From assembly GCA_020635715.1 (NCBI GenBank), contig JACJZG010000002.1, forward strand, positions 1 to 64,000: 64,000 nt of DNA, in the 5' to 3' direction. Below the pieces are notes generated by a model. That model had not been told where the DNA came from and made no database searches. It saw nothing but the letters and a program-made list of their open reading frames with translations. The first letter of the stretch is position 1. Each line of letters begins with the position of its first letter. This DNA comes from Flavobacteriales bacterium. GTDB taxonomy: Bacteria > Bacteroidota > Bacteroidia > Flavobacteriales_F > PHOS-HE28. The translations under genes and the position numbers were made by a program. Shown here one piece after another: positions 46,468 to 53,169 of the stretch.

Positions 46468-46499
46468 TCAACCGCTCATCACTCGCGCAACCCCAGCGC
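46468..46499 (+). repeat. Leader element shared with the first ABC permease gene (copy 2)
   Basis: TCAACCGCTCATCACT (46468-46483) is identical to 31352-31367, with 27 of 32 bases shared overall. Here it lies 154 bases before the permease ATG, because an extra segment with an inverted repeat follows it. It may be part of a shared promoter or operator. Confidence 0.6.
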
Positions 46500-46540
46500 A
46501 CACTTCCGGGCCACGGCTCGTAAGGGCGAAGCACCTTTCC

Positions 46541-46598
46541 GATCAGAAGATCCGATGATCCAGCGGACGCGCGCGTACCATTCTCTGATCTTCTGATC
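46541..46598 (+). repeat. 12-base inverted repeat in the ABC permease leader
   Basis: GATCAGAAGATC (46541-46552) and GATCTTCTGATC (46587-46598) are exact reverse complements separated by 34 bases, ending 24 bases before the permease ATG. The surrounding leader contains several more GATC/TGATC copies. It could fold in the transcript or bind a dimeric regulator. Confidence 0.55.
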
Positions 46599-46621
46599 AT
46601 CTCATTCGCTGATCGAGCCCC

Positions 46622-49030
46622 ATGCTCAAGAACCTCCTCCTCACCTCCATCCGCAACCTCACACGGAACAAGCTCTACACGCTCATCAATTTGCTGGGCC
46701 TGGCCACGGGCATCGCGTGCTTCGTGCTCATCGCACTGTATGTGCGGTACCAGCGCGGCTACGACCGCTTCGTGCCCAACTACGAGCGCGTGTACCGCGT
46801 GGTGGGCGAGATCGAAGATGAAGGCCAGGGTGAGCACAGCAGCAGCATGGTCTTCGGCCTCGGGCCCACGCTTTACTCGGATCATCCCGAGTTGATCGAG
46901 CGCTACTGCCGCTGGTTCGATTTCCAGGACCCGCAGCACACGCTGAAGGTGGGCGACAGCCTCAGCACCGACAAGATGTTCACCGAGAGCGGCCTCTACC
47001 TGGTGGACAGCACCGTGTTCGACATCTTCAACTACCCGCTGCTCGCGGGCGATCCGAAGACCGCGCTCACCAAGCCAGGCAGCATCGTGCTCTCGCAGGC
47101 GCTGGCGAAGAAGTACTTCGGCGATGCCGACCCCATGGGCCAACTCATGAAGTGGGACAACGCCATGGACGTGCAGGTCACCGGCATCCTCGGCGAGATC
47201 CCGCGCGACTCGCACATCCAGTTCGAGGGGCTCGTCTCCTTCTACACCATCACGCAGTTCTGGCGCAACATCGAGAAGAACAACTGGGTGTGGAACCCCT
47301 GCTGGACCTACGTGCGCCTGAAGGAAGGCGTGAGCCAGGCGGAAGTCAACCGCATCTTCCCCGACTTCATCCAGAAATACTACCCCGACTTCCTCAAGAA
47401 CCAGATCGGCCACGAGCTGCAGCCGCTCGCCGACATCCACCTCACCAGCAAGCTCGATTTCGAGATGCACCAGAACGGCGATGCCGGCAGCGTGAACATC
47501 CTCTGGGCCATCGGCTTCTTCATCCTCGTGCTCGCGTGCGTCAACTTCATGAACCTCGCCACCGCACGCAGCGCGTACCGGGCGCGCGAAGTGGGCGTGC
47601 GTAAGACCAACGGCGCCACGCGCGGGCAGCTCATCGGGCAGTTCCTGCTGGAGAGCGTGCTCATGAGCCTCATCGCCGCGCTCATCGCCTTATTGCTCAT
47701 CAAACTGCTGATGCCCGCCTTCAACCAGCTCGCCGGTGAGACCATCCCGCTGCCCACGACATGGGTGCCTGCCGTGCTCGGCATCGCGGTGGTAGTGGGC
47801 CTGCTCAGCGGCATCTACCCGGCCTTCTTCCTCTCCAGCTTCCAGCCGGCGGTGGTGCTCAAGGCCAATGCGGCGGGCACCTCGCGCGGACAGGCGCTGC
47901 GGAAAGCGCTCGTCGTGGTGCAGTTCGCCATCGCGCTCGTGCTCATCATCGGCACCGTTTTCGTGAAGAAACAGCACGACCATTTGCAGAGCGTGGAGCT
48001 CGGCTTCAACAAGGAGCAGGTGATCCTCATCCCCGTGCGCGGCCCCATGGCCGATGTGTACCTGTCCGTTTATCCTGAGTTGAAGAAGATCAGCGGCGTC
48101 AAGGCCGTGAGCTGGGCCAACGACATCATCGGCAAGAAGCACAACACCCACGAGTTCAACTGGGCCGACATGGAGCAGGGCAAGTGGACCTACCTGCCCT
48201 GCCTCTACGTGAACCCCGATTTCCAGCAGGCCATGGACATCGAGCTGCTCGCCGGCCGCTGGTTCAGCCGCGACTTCCCCGGCGACGATTCGCTCAGCGT
48301 CATCATCAACGAGACCTTCGCGCGGCAGCTGCACCCCGATGATCCCGCCAAGGCCATCGGCGACCGCATGGACACGCCGCACGGCGAAGAACGTATCGTA
48401 GGCGTCGCGAAGGACTTCGCCTTCGATCCGCTCTTCAAGGCCGTGCAACCCTTCGTGTTCGACATGTGCTCACCCCATGATATCACCCAATGGCTGCGCT
48501 ACATCTACATCCGCACCGAGGGTGGTGATCCCGCGCCCGTGATCGAGGCCGCGCGCACCGAGTGGAACAGCCGCACCACCCAGTTCCCCTTCGAGTACCA
48601 GTTCCTCGATGACCAGCTGGACATGCAGTACGAGGCGCAAGGCCGCCTGGCCAAGCTCGTAGGCATCTTCTCGCTGCTGGCGGTTTTCCTCGCCTGCCTC
48701 GGCCTCTTCGCCCTCGCCTCCTGGACCGCCGAGAAGCGCACGCGCGAGATCGGTATCCGCAAGGTGATGGGCGCTGATATCCCCGCCATCACCTACCTCG
48801 TCACCCGCGACTTCCTGCTGCTGGTGCTCATCGGCGCGGTGCTCGCCATCCCGCTCGCCTGGCTCGGCGTGGGCCGCTGGCTGGAGAACTTCGCCTTTCG
48901 CACGCACATCGAGCCGTTGGTCTTCGTGCTCGCCGCCCTCGTTGTCCTCATGATCGCGACGGTTACGGTGAGCTTCCGGGCCATCACGGCGGCGTCAACG
49001 GATCCTGTGAAGGCGTTGAGGCATGAGTAG
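46622..49030 (+). CDS. FtsX/MacB-type ABC transporter permease
   Basis: The 802-residue permease starts MLKNLLLTSIRNLTRNKLYT. It has the same double-FtsX, double-periplasmic-domain layout as the gene at 31.4 kb: ACVNFMNLATARSAYRAREVGVRKTNGA for the first helical bundle, REIGIRKVMGADIPAI for the second, and the end DPVKALRHE. It needs a MacB/LolD-like ATPase, none of which is adjacent. The two permeases share a leader element upstream, which suggests common control. The gene's strong C-ending codon bias contrasts with the AT-richer island that begins about 160 bases after its stop. Confidence 0.88.
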   Translation: MLKNLLLTSIRNLTRNKLYTLINLLGLATGIACFVLIALYVRYQRGYDRFVPNYERVYRVVGEIEDEGQGEHSSSMVFGLGPTLYSDHPELIERYCRWFDFQDPQHTLKVGDSLSTDKMFTESGLYLVDSTVFDIFNYPLLAGDPKTALTKPGSIVLSQALAKKYFGDADPMGQLMKWDNAMDVQVTGILGEIPRDSHIQFEGLVSFYTITQFWRNIEKNNWVWNPCWTYVRLKEGVSQAEVNRIFPDFIQKYYPDFLKNQIGHELQPLADIHLTSKLDFEMHQNGDAGSVNILWAIGFFILVLACVNFMNLATARSAYRAREVGVRKTNGATRGQLIGQFLLESVLMSLIAALIALLLIKLLMPAFNQLAGETIPLPTTWVPAVLGIAVVVGLLSGIYPAFFLSSFQPAVVLKANAAGTSRGQALRKALVVVQFAIALVLIIGTVFVKKQHDHLQSVELGFNKEQVILIPVRGPMADVYLSVYPELKKISGVKAVSWANDIIGKKHNTHEFNWADMEQGKWTYLPCLYVNPDFQQAMDIELLAGRWFSRDFPGDDSLSVIINETFARQLHPDDPAKAIGDRMDTPHGEERIVGVAKDFAFDPLFKAVQPFVFDMCSPHDITQWLRYIYIRTEGGDPAPVIEAARTEWNSRTTQFPFEYQFLDDQLDMQYEAQGRLAKLVGIFSLLAVFLACLGLFALASWTAEKRTREIGIRKVMGADIPAITYLVTRDFLLLVLIGAVLAIPLAWLGVGRWLENFAFRTHIEPLVFVLAALVVLMIATVTVSFRAITAASTDPVKALRHE

Positions 49031-49355
49031 GTGATTTGGGCGTGACCCCTCGCAGAGCCTCGGGGTCCGGCTTTCCGCTGCAAGTCCGCACTCGGTCACC
49101 CCGGCCTTCTGCCGGGGCTCCTCGCTTGCGGGCTTTCCGCTCCAATCCGTCACGCTCTGACACAATCCGAGACAACCGAGTACGAGCGCAGGGAACTCAA
49201 TCCGCCACCGAATTCTTTATCCTTGACAAAATACGTGCCGCTGGTTGGATAGCAGTCTTTGTGCTGCTTGCTGTATTCGCAAATCCACCTGCCCCGCCTA
49301 GTCAGATCCCTGAGCCATAAGCTGGCAATGAGCAGGGGCTCTAGGAAAGTGGTGG
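49031..49355. other. Non-coding island boundary with short repeats
   Basis: The first part is GC-rich and contains two near-identical copies of GGCTTTCCGCTnCAAnTCCG (49069-49088 and 49131-49149, the second one base shorter) around a CCCCGGC/GCCGGGG hairpin (49099-49117). From about 49190 the composition turns AT-richer. No complete gene was seen. A short frame ending at 49320 encodes one hydrophobic helix but has no credible start. Confidence 0.5.
49069..49149. repeat. Pair of direct repeats around a hairpin
   Basis: Two copies of a GGCTTTCCGCT-led 19/20-base element, 62 bases apart start to start, enclose a 7-base-stem hairpin. The unit looks like a dispersed intergenic repeat of the host genome and lies right at the composition change. 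Confidence 0.45.
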
Positions 49356-49736
49356 CTAGAGTGAGGAGATGAAAGCCTCGATATCTGCCCATGTCCATTC
49401 GACTTTCTTGACGCCCATGAGCTCATCCGGCACATCGAGAATTCCAGCGCCACCGATATAGACACCGAGTAGTGGCTTGCCTTCCTCCTTCGCACACTTG
49501 ATCTCCCAGCGAGCACCTGAAGCATTCTTGAGGTTCTTCGAGATCAGTGCAATTACCCCGTCACAGCCCTTAATCCTCGACCTGCACTTTGTTTTCCAGT
49601 CTTCGTCCCACGGCTCCTTGACCGACATATCGGTAAACTCAAAAGGTGTCCGATCATGTTTAGCCTGACCGGTAAAGAGCCGCTTCAGTTCTACGTCCTC
49701 AATCGCGAAAGTCACAAACACTCGCTTGGTTGCCAT
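49356..49736 (-). CDS. ThsB-like TIR domain protein (DUF1863), short form
   Basis: The 126-residue protein is a single TIR-like domain of the Thoeris ThsB (MTH538/DUF1863) kind. It opens with strand A (KRVFVTFAIEDVELKRL), has TDMSVKEPWDEDWK before helix B, GCDGVIALISKN (strand C) and SGARWEIKCAKEEGKPLLGV with the candidate catalytic Glu78. ThsB proteins make cyclic-ADP-ribose-type signals from NAD when phage is sensed. It is the last gene of a four-gene minus-strand operon, 12 bases after the caspase-like gene. It is about 45-50% identical by eye to the membrane-anchored TIR at 50.7-51.2 kb. No signal peptide is visible, so it is cytosolic. Confidence 0.85.
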   Translation of the reverse strand: MATKRVFVTFAIEDVELKRLFTGQAKHDRTPFEFTDMSVKEPWDEDWKTKCRSRIKGCDGVIALISKNLKNASGARWEIKCAKEEGKPLLGVYIGGAGILDVPDELMGVKKVEWTWADIEAFISSL

Positions 49737-49748
49737 TTCAGTTCAGAG

Positions 49749-50717
49749 TTAGATTTTCTTGTCCTTGACCAGCCTCCAGTAGTGATACCCCAAGGCCGTT
49801 AGCCGACATGCTTTGGAGCGCATAGCGGCGTAGTACATGTGCTCCTCGTCTACCGGGACGACTAAGCCCACACCCTCCATCCTTTGCAGATCATCGAGTA
49901 TCCTGGTCTTCTCTGGATCGGCGTGGGGTGCAATCACTTCATGCTCGAACTCCGGTGAGTTACTCGGCTCGAAGGATGGATCCAACCCTAGTTGATGTTC
50001 AGCTTCTGGGAAATAATCCGCAAGGCGCCGCAGTACTTCGATGCTGATCTGGGGTACCACTGTACGGATCGCGTTGAACTGCACGATGTTGGTTTTGAAG
50101 ACCGGTCGCGCGTCCCAAGCCCCAAGAGCTTGGTCAATGTAGGCATAGATGCTACCCGCCGTAATATGCCCACGAAGGTCAGCTGCCCCACCTCTCAAGG
50201 CGGCGAGAAGCAGGTTGGTAAAGACACCATGTTCATCTCCCTCCATCGACACTTCGGTCTTGCGACTAGAGGTCAGAACGGTGACGCCTTCACGGATGTG
50301 AGCATGCTCGCCACCAGTAGCCTCTGGAGAACCAAATGCACCTGAATGGCAGCAGTCCAGTATAATGACCCGGTTTTCGACAGGAGACTTGTTCGCGATG
50401 CTCAACAATTCATCCATCGAAACCCCCATGTCATGCGCCTGGTAGTCTGGGGTGGCTAAATAACCACCCGTTGACTCGAGCACCCCATGACCAGAGAAGT
50501 AGAACAGTGCTGTGTCTGCCTTTTGGGCGAACAACTCAACGATCTGCGCTTTCAACTCAGCTTTAGTTGAGAGGTCGGTAGCAAGGCGAACGCTGAAGTT
50601 GGGTGAACCGTCTCCGTTCGTTTCAATCGTGCTTCCAAAGGCGGACGCGTCATTCACAGCTGCGGACAGTGGTGAACCAGGGTATGCGTTAATGCCAACG
50701 ACAAGCGCCCTTCTCAT
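49749..50717 (-). CDS. Caspase-like cysteine protease (candidate effector of a TIR system)
   Basis: The 322-residue protein begins with a caspase p20-like domain (about 1-200). It has RALVVGINAYPGSPL (strand 1), catalytic His77 in FYFSGHGV and catalytic Cys123 in ILDCCHSGAFGS, as in clan CD metacaspase-type peptidases. The C-terminal 110 residues are not caspase; they end in a winged-helix-like segment (RMEGVGLVVPVDEEHMYYAA, then CRLTALGYHYWRL) that could sense a ligand or partner. The gene starts 2 bases after the upstream TIR stop and ends 12 bases before the second TIR gene. With TIR genes on both sides, the family logic is a TIR signal that activates the protease and leads to cell death or growth arrest during phage attack. 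Confidence 0.85.
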   Translation of the reverse strand: MRRALVVGINAYPGSPLSAAVNDASAFGSTIETNGDGSPNFSVRLATDLSTKAELKAQIVELFAQKADTALFYFSGHGVLESTGGYLATPDYQAHDMGVSMDELLSIANKSPVENRVIILDCCHSGAFGSPEATGGEHAHIREGVTVLTSSRKTEVSMEGDEHGVFTNLLLAALRGGAADLRGHITAGSIYAYIDQALGAWDARPVFKTNIVQFNAIRTVVPQISIEVLRRLADYFPEAEHQLGLDPSFEPSNSPEFEHEVIAPHADPEKTRILDDLQRMEGVGLVVPVDEEHMYYAAMRSKACRLTALGYHYWRLVKDKKI

Positions 50718-50718
50718 G

Positions 50719-51186
50719 CTAGAATCGATTTATCCTCTCCTCCAAGTTCTCCCATGACCATTCCATCACCTTGCTGTTGCCCAACTCCGGAAGCTTGGCT
50801 GCCTTGTCATTCTTTTTCACATGCATGGCAATGACAGGTACACCTTCTTCTTTCGCACACCTGATCTCCCACCTCGCGCCTTTCGACCTCCACGTGTTCT
50901 TGCTCAATAGGACAATCATCCCATCGCACTTCCTGATTCGCTTACGGCACTTCTCCTGCCAAACCGCATCGTCCCATGGTTCTTTGACAGACATGTCCGC
51001 AAACGTGAATGGTGTCCGGTCATTCTTGGCCTGACCCACCAGATAGTTCCGGTATTTCTCGTCCTCCATTGCGAAGCTGATGAAGACCCGTTTCTCGCGT
51101 TCTTCATTCTCGTCATCCTCTTCGTCATCCGAAAAAGCCTTGGCTATAAGCGCGAAGGCTCCAATAGCAGCAATTACGGGCCACAT
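50719..51186 (-). CDS. Membrane-anchored ThsB-like TIR domain protein (DUF1863)
   Basis: The 155-residue protein has an N-terminal hydrophobic helix (residues 2-18, MWPVIAAIGAFALIAKAF), a highly acidic linker (DDEEDDENEER) and then a TIR-like domain from about 32. The domain shows KRVFISFAMEDEKYRNYLVG, FADMSVKEPWDD, KCDGMIVLLSKN and KGARWEIRCAKEEG, with candidate catalytic Glu107. It is clearly a paralogue of the short TIR at the other end of the operon. The anchor would place the sensor/enzyme at the inner membrane, facing the cytosol. The gene lies 12 bases after the DUF2188 gene and 1 base before the caspase-like gene. Confidence 0.85.
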   Translation of the reverse strand: MWPVIAAIGAFALIAKAFSDDEEDDENEEREKRVFISFAMEDEKYRNYLVGQAKNDRTPFTFADMSVKEPWDDAVWQEKCRKRIRKCDGMIVLLSKNTWRSKGARWEIRCAKEEGVPVIAMHVKKNDKAAKLPELGNSKVMEWSWENLEERINRF

Positions 51187-51198
51187 GAACTGGTGGTA

Positions 51199-51423
51199 TT
51201 AGCCTTTGGGTGGATATGGGTCCTTGCCGTGACTGTCCTTGTCGCGGATCGTTCCATCTGGACGATGGATAATCAGCTCTGAGCCATTCCTTTTCGAGAT
51301 CTCGCGCCCGACATCGATGGCCTCTTTTTGGGTGGGGACGACCACAGTCGCCCGTTTAGCACCCTCGCGCTTCACGGCCCAGTCGTCGCCGTGGGGCACT
51401 ACATGTTGGTTCTTCTTACTCAT
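51199..51423 (-). CDS. DUF2188 domain protein
   Basis: The 74-residue protein shows the DUF2188 pattern: QHVVPHGDDWAVKREGAKRA at the start, a TQKEAIDVGREISKRN helix, ELIIHRPDGTIRDKDSHG and a DPYPPKG end. The function of the family is not established. It is the first gene of the TIR-caspase operon, 12 bases before the next start, with its own minus-7 box upstream. A role as an accessory, sensor or antitoxin-like partner of the defence genes is possible but only inferred from position; DUF2188 genes also occur as stand-alone stress genes. Confidence 0.8.
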   Translation of the reverse strand: MSKKNQHVVPHGDDWAVKREGAKRATVVVPTQKEAIDVGREISKRNGSELIIHRPDGTIRDKDSHGKDPYPPKG

Positions 51424-51443
51424 CTTCGTTCGTGTTTCGCTCG

Positions 51444-51451
51444 CAAACCTA
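51444..51451 (-). promoter_or_regulatory. Minus-7 box of the TIR-caspase operon
   Basis: Minus-strand TAGGTTTG is an exact TAnnTTTG match 20 bases upstream of the DUF2188 ATG at 51423. It is the only clear promoter element for the four-gene operon. No matching TTG is seen at 19-20 bases. Confidence 0.55.
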
Positions 51452-51530
51452 TCTCGCTCTGAGCGCGGATTTCAGACTTATCGACGCCCCGGAGGCGTTG
51501 ATCGACGATCTCCGGTGATCGATCGATGAG

Positions 51531-51567
51531 GTTGACGAACGACACAAATGTATGTACTTTTGTCAAC
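51531..51567 (+). promoter_or_regulatory. Promoter of the XRE-ImmA gene inside a GTTGAC/GTCAAC dyad
   Basis: TTG (51532-51534), a 20-base spacer and TACTTTTG (51555-51562) match the Bacteroidota promoter closely; the ATG at 51595 lies 32 bases downstream. The inverted hexamers GTTGAC (51531-51536) and GTCAAC (51562-51567) bracket the promoter exactly, which would suit autorepression by the XRE protein. Confidence 0.6.
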
Positions 51568-51594
51568 CAAGCTCCACACCATCAAAGCTCCTCT

Positions 51595-52650
51595 ATGCCA
51601 CCCTCACCAAGCACCTTCGGCGAGCGCCTTCAGTTGGCGCGCAAGATGGCCGGGCTTTCTTACCAAGGTCTGGCCGACAAGCTCAACGGCCTTGTGACCA
51701 AGCAGGCGCTACACAAGTACGAGCAGGGCAGCATGCTGCCCGATAGCGAGAAGCTGATCGCCTTCGCCAATGCGCTGAACGTGCCGGTCGATTTCTTCTA
51801 CCGGGAGACCACCGTGCAGTTGGGCGAGGTGGATTTCAGAAAACGGCAGGCGCTCACCGCGACGCACGTGGTGTCCATCAAGAGCACGGTGCAGGACGAG
51901 TTGTCCAGGTACATCAAACTGGAGCGCGTGCTCAACGACGAGCAGAAGTTCAAGGAGAAGGTGGCCGGACAAGCCTGTGCCACCGGCGAGGATGCCGAGG
52001 AACTGGCGGCGAAGGTCCGCAAGGAATGGGGGCTGGGCCGGCAGCCGATCCTGAGCGTGTACGAATTGCTGGAGGAGCACGGCATCAAGGTGATCGAATG
52101 GGAGGGGCCGGAGAAGTTCTTCGGGCTGCATGCCAAGGTGGAAGGGCACGTGGTGGTGGTGGTGAACAGGATCCACAACAACGAGATGAAGCGCTTCACG
52201 GCTGCGCACGAGCTGGGGCACGCGCTGATGCGGATGCCGGAGGATATGCCGGAGAAGGAACGCGAGACCCTGTGCCACCGGTTCGCGGCGGCCTTGCTGA
52301 TCCCGCCGGACGAGTTCAGGCGCGAGATCGGCGAGACGCGCGCCAAGCTCTGGCTGAACGAGCTGGTGATCCTGAAGGCGTATTGGGGCATTTCGGTTGC
52401 GGCCTTGATGCGGCGGGCGCTGGACCTGGAGGTGATCAAGCCGAGCCTCTACAAGTGGCTGTGCATCCAATACGCGCGGCAGGGCTGGCGGAAGGATGAG
52501 CCGGGATCGTTCGAGTACCGCGAGCGCACGGTGCGCTTCAAGCAGATGCTGCTGCACGCGCTGGCGAAGGAGGCCATTTCGCTGAGCGAGGGCGCGAGCC
52601 TGAGCAACATGAAGATGGGCGCGTTCAGGGAATACATCCTCGATGTGTAG
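51595..52650 (+). CDS. XRE-family regulator fused to ImmA/IrrE-type metallopeptidase
   Basis: The 351-residue protein has an N-terminal helix-turn-helix (about 8-68: FGERLQLARKMAGLSYQGLA, KQALHKYEQGSMLPDSEKL). A central linker follows, and then a COG2856 ImmA/IrrE zinc peptidase domain with HExxH as HELGH (205-209, in RFTAAHELGHALM) and the downstream CHRFAAALLIPPDEF segment. This is the usual antitoxin-protease form in which the protein represses its operon and can be cleaved or can cleave a repressor. It is followed after 5 bases by a PIN-domain gene, so the two form a toxin-antitoxin-like pair. The start at 51595 follows the promoter; upstream codons in the same frame belong to the promoter region. 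Confidence 0.9.
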   Translation: MPPSPSTFGERLQLARKMAGLSYQGLADKLNGLVTKQALHKYEQGSMLPDSEKLIAFANALNVPVDFFYRETTVQLGEVDFRKRQALTATHVVSIKSTVQDELSRYIKLERVLNDEQKFKEKVAGQACATGEDAEELAAKVRKEWGLGRQPILSVYELLEEHGIKVIEWEGPEKFFGLHAKVEGHVVVVVNRIHNNEMKRFTAAHELGHALMRMPEDMPEKERETLCHRFAAALLIPPDEFRREIGETRAKLWLNELVILKAYWGISVAALMRRALDLEVIKPSLYKWLCIQYARQGWRKDEPGSFEYRERTVRFKQMLLHALAKEAISLSEGASLSNMKMGAFREYILDV

Positions 52651-52655
52651 ACCCG

Positions 52656-53150
52656 ATGCGGCTCGTCGTTACCGATGCGAACATCTTCTTCGACCTGATC
52701 AAGATCGAAGCATTGGGCCTGTTCTTCCAGCTCGACCTTGAGTTCCACACCTCGGCCATCGTGATGGATGAGTGCCGTGCTGCGGACCGTGCCCTACTCG
52801 AGTCGTATGTGGAGAAGGGAATACTGCGCGTGGCGAGCTACACGGAGCAGGAGATGCACGATGTGGAGCATACGGGCACGCGGAAAAGCCTGAGCCCTGC
52901 GGACCGGAGCGTCTTATACACCGCGAAGCAGCTATCCGGGATAGTGCTCACATCGGATCGCGCCATGCGCCTGGAGTGCGAGGCGATGTCGATCGAGTGC
53001 CATGGTTCCCTCTGGTGCGTGAAGGAGATCCATCAGCACGGCAAGTGCGACGCCCGGCATGCCTTGGACTTGTTGCGTGCGTTGCAGCGCGTGAACCTGT
53101 GGCTGCCCAAGCAGGAGTTGGAGGAGCTGATGAGGGAGTTGGGGGGATAG
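52656..53150 (+). CDS. PIN-domain nuclease, toxin-like
   Basis: The 164-residue protein carries the four acidic residues of a PIN nuclease: D7 (VTDANIFFDL), E39 (AIVMDECRAA), D83 (SPADRSVLY) and D101 (LTSDRAMRLE). PIN proteins cut RNA, and many are toxins. The start at 52656 is 5 bases after the XRE-ImmA stop, giving a two-gene operon of the kind reported for COG2856 proteins and PIN toxins. The C-terminal helices (ALDLLRALQRVNLWLPKQEL) are probably the partner-binding part. Together with the divergent TIR-caspase operon it marks a defence island. Confidence 0.85.
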   Translation: MRLVVTDANIFFDLIKIEALGLFFQLDLEFHTSAIVMDECRAADRALLESYVEKGILRVASYTEQEMHDVEHTGTRKSLSPADRSVLYTAKQLSGIVLTSDRAMRLECEAMSIECHGSLWCVKEIHQHGKCDARHALDLLRALQRVNLWLPKQELEELMRELGG

Positions 53151-53169
53151 GTGATTTGTGAGCTTGGCA

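Noticed and set aside
49036..49320. 94-codon frame ending in a hydrophobic helix at the island edge
   Set aside because: Its first half is a GC-rich intergenic repeat and the helix part has no start codon of its own; it is possibly a remnant but not supportable.
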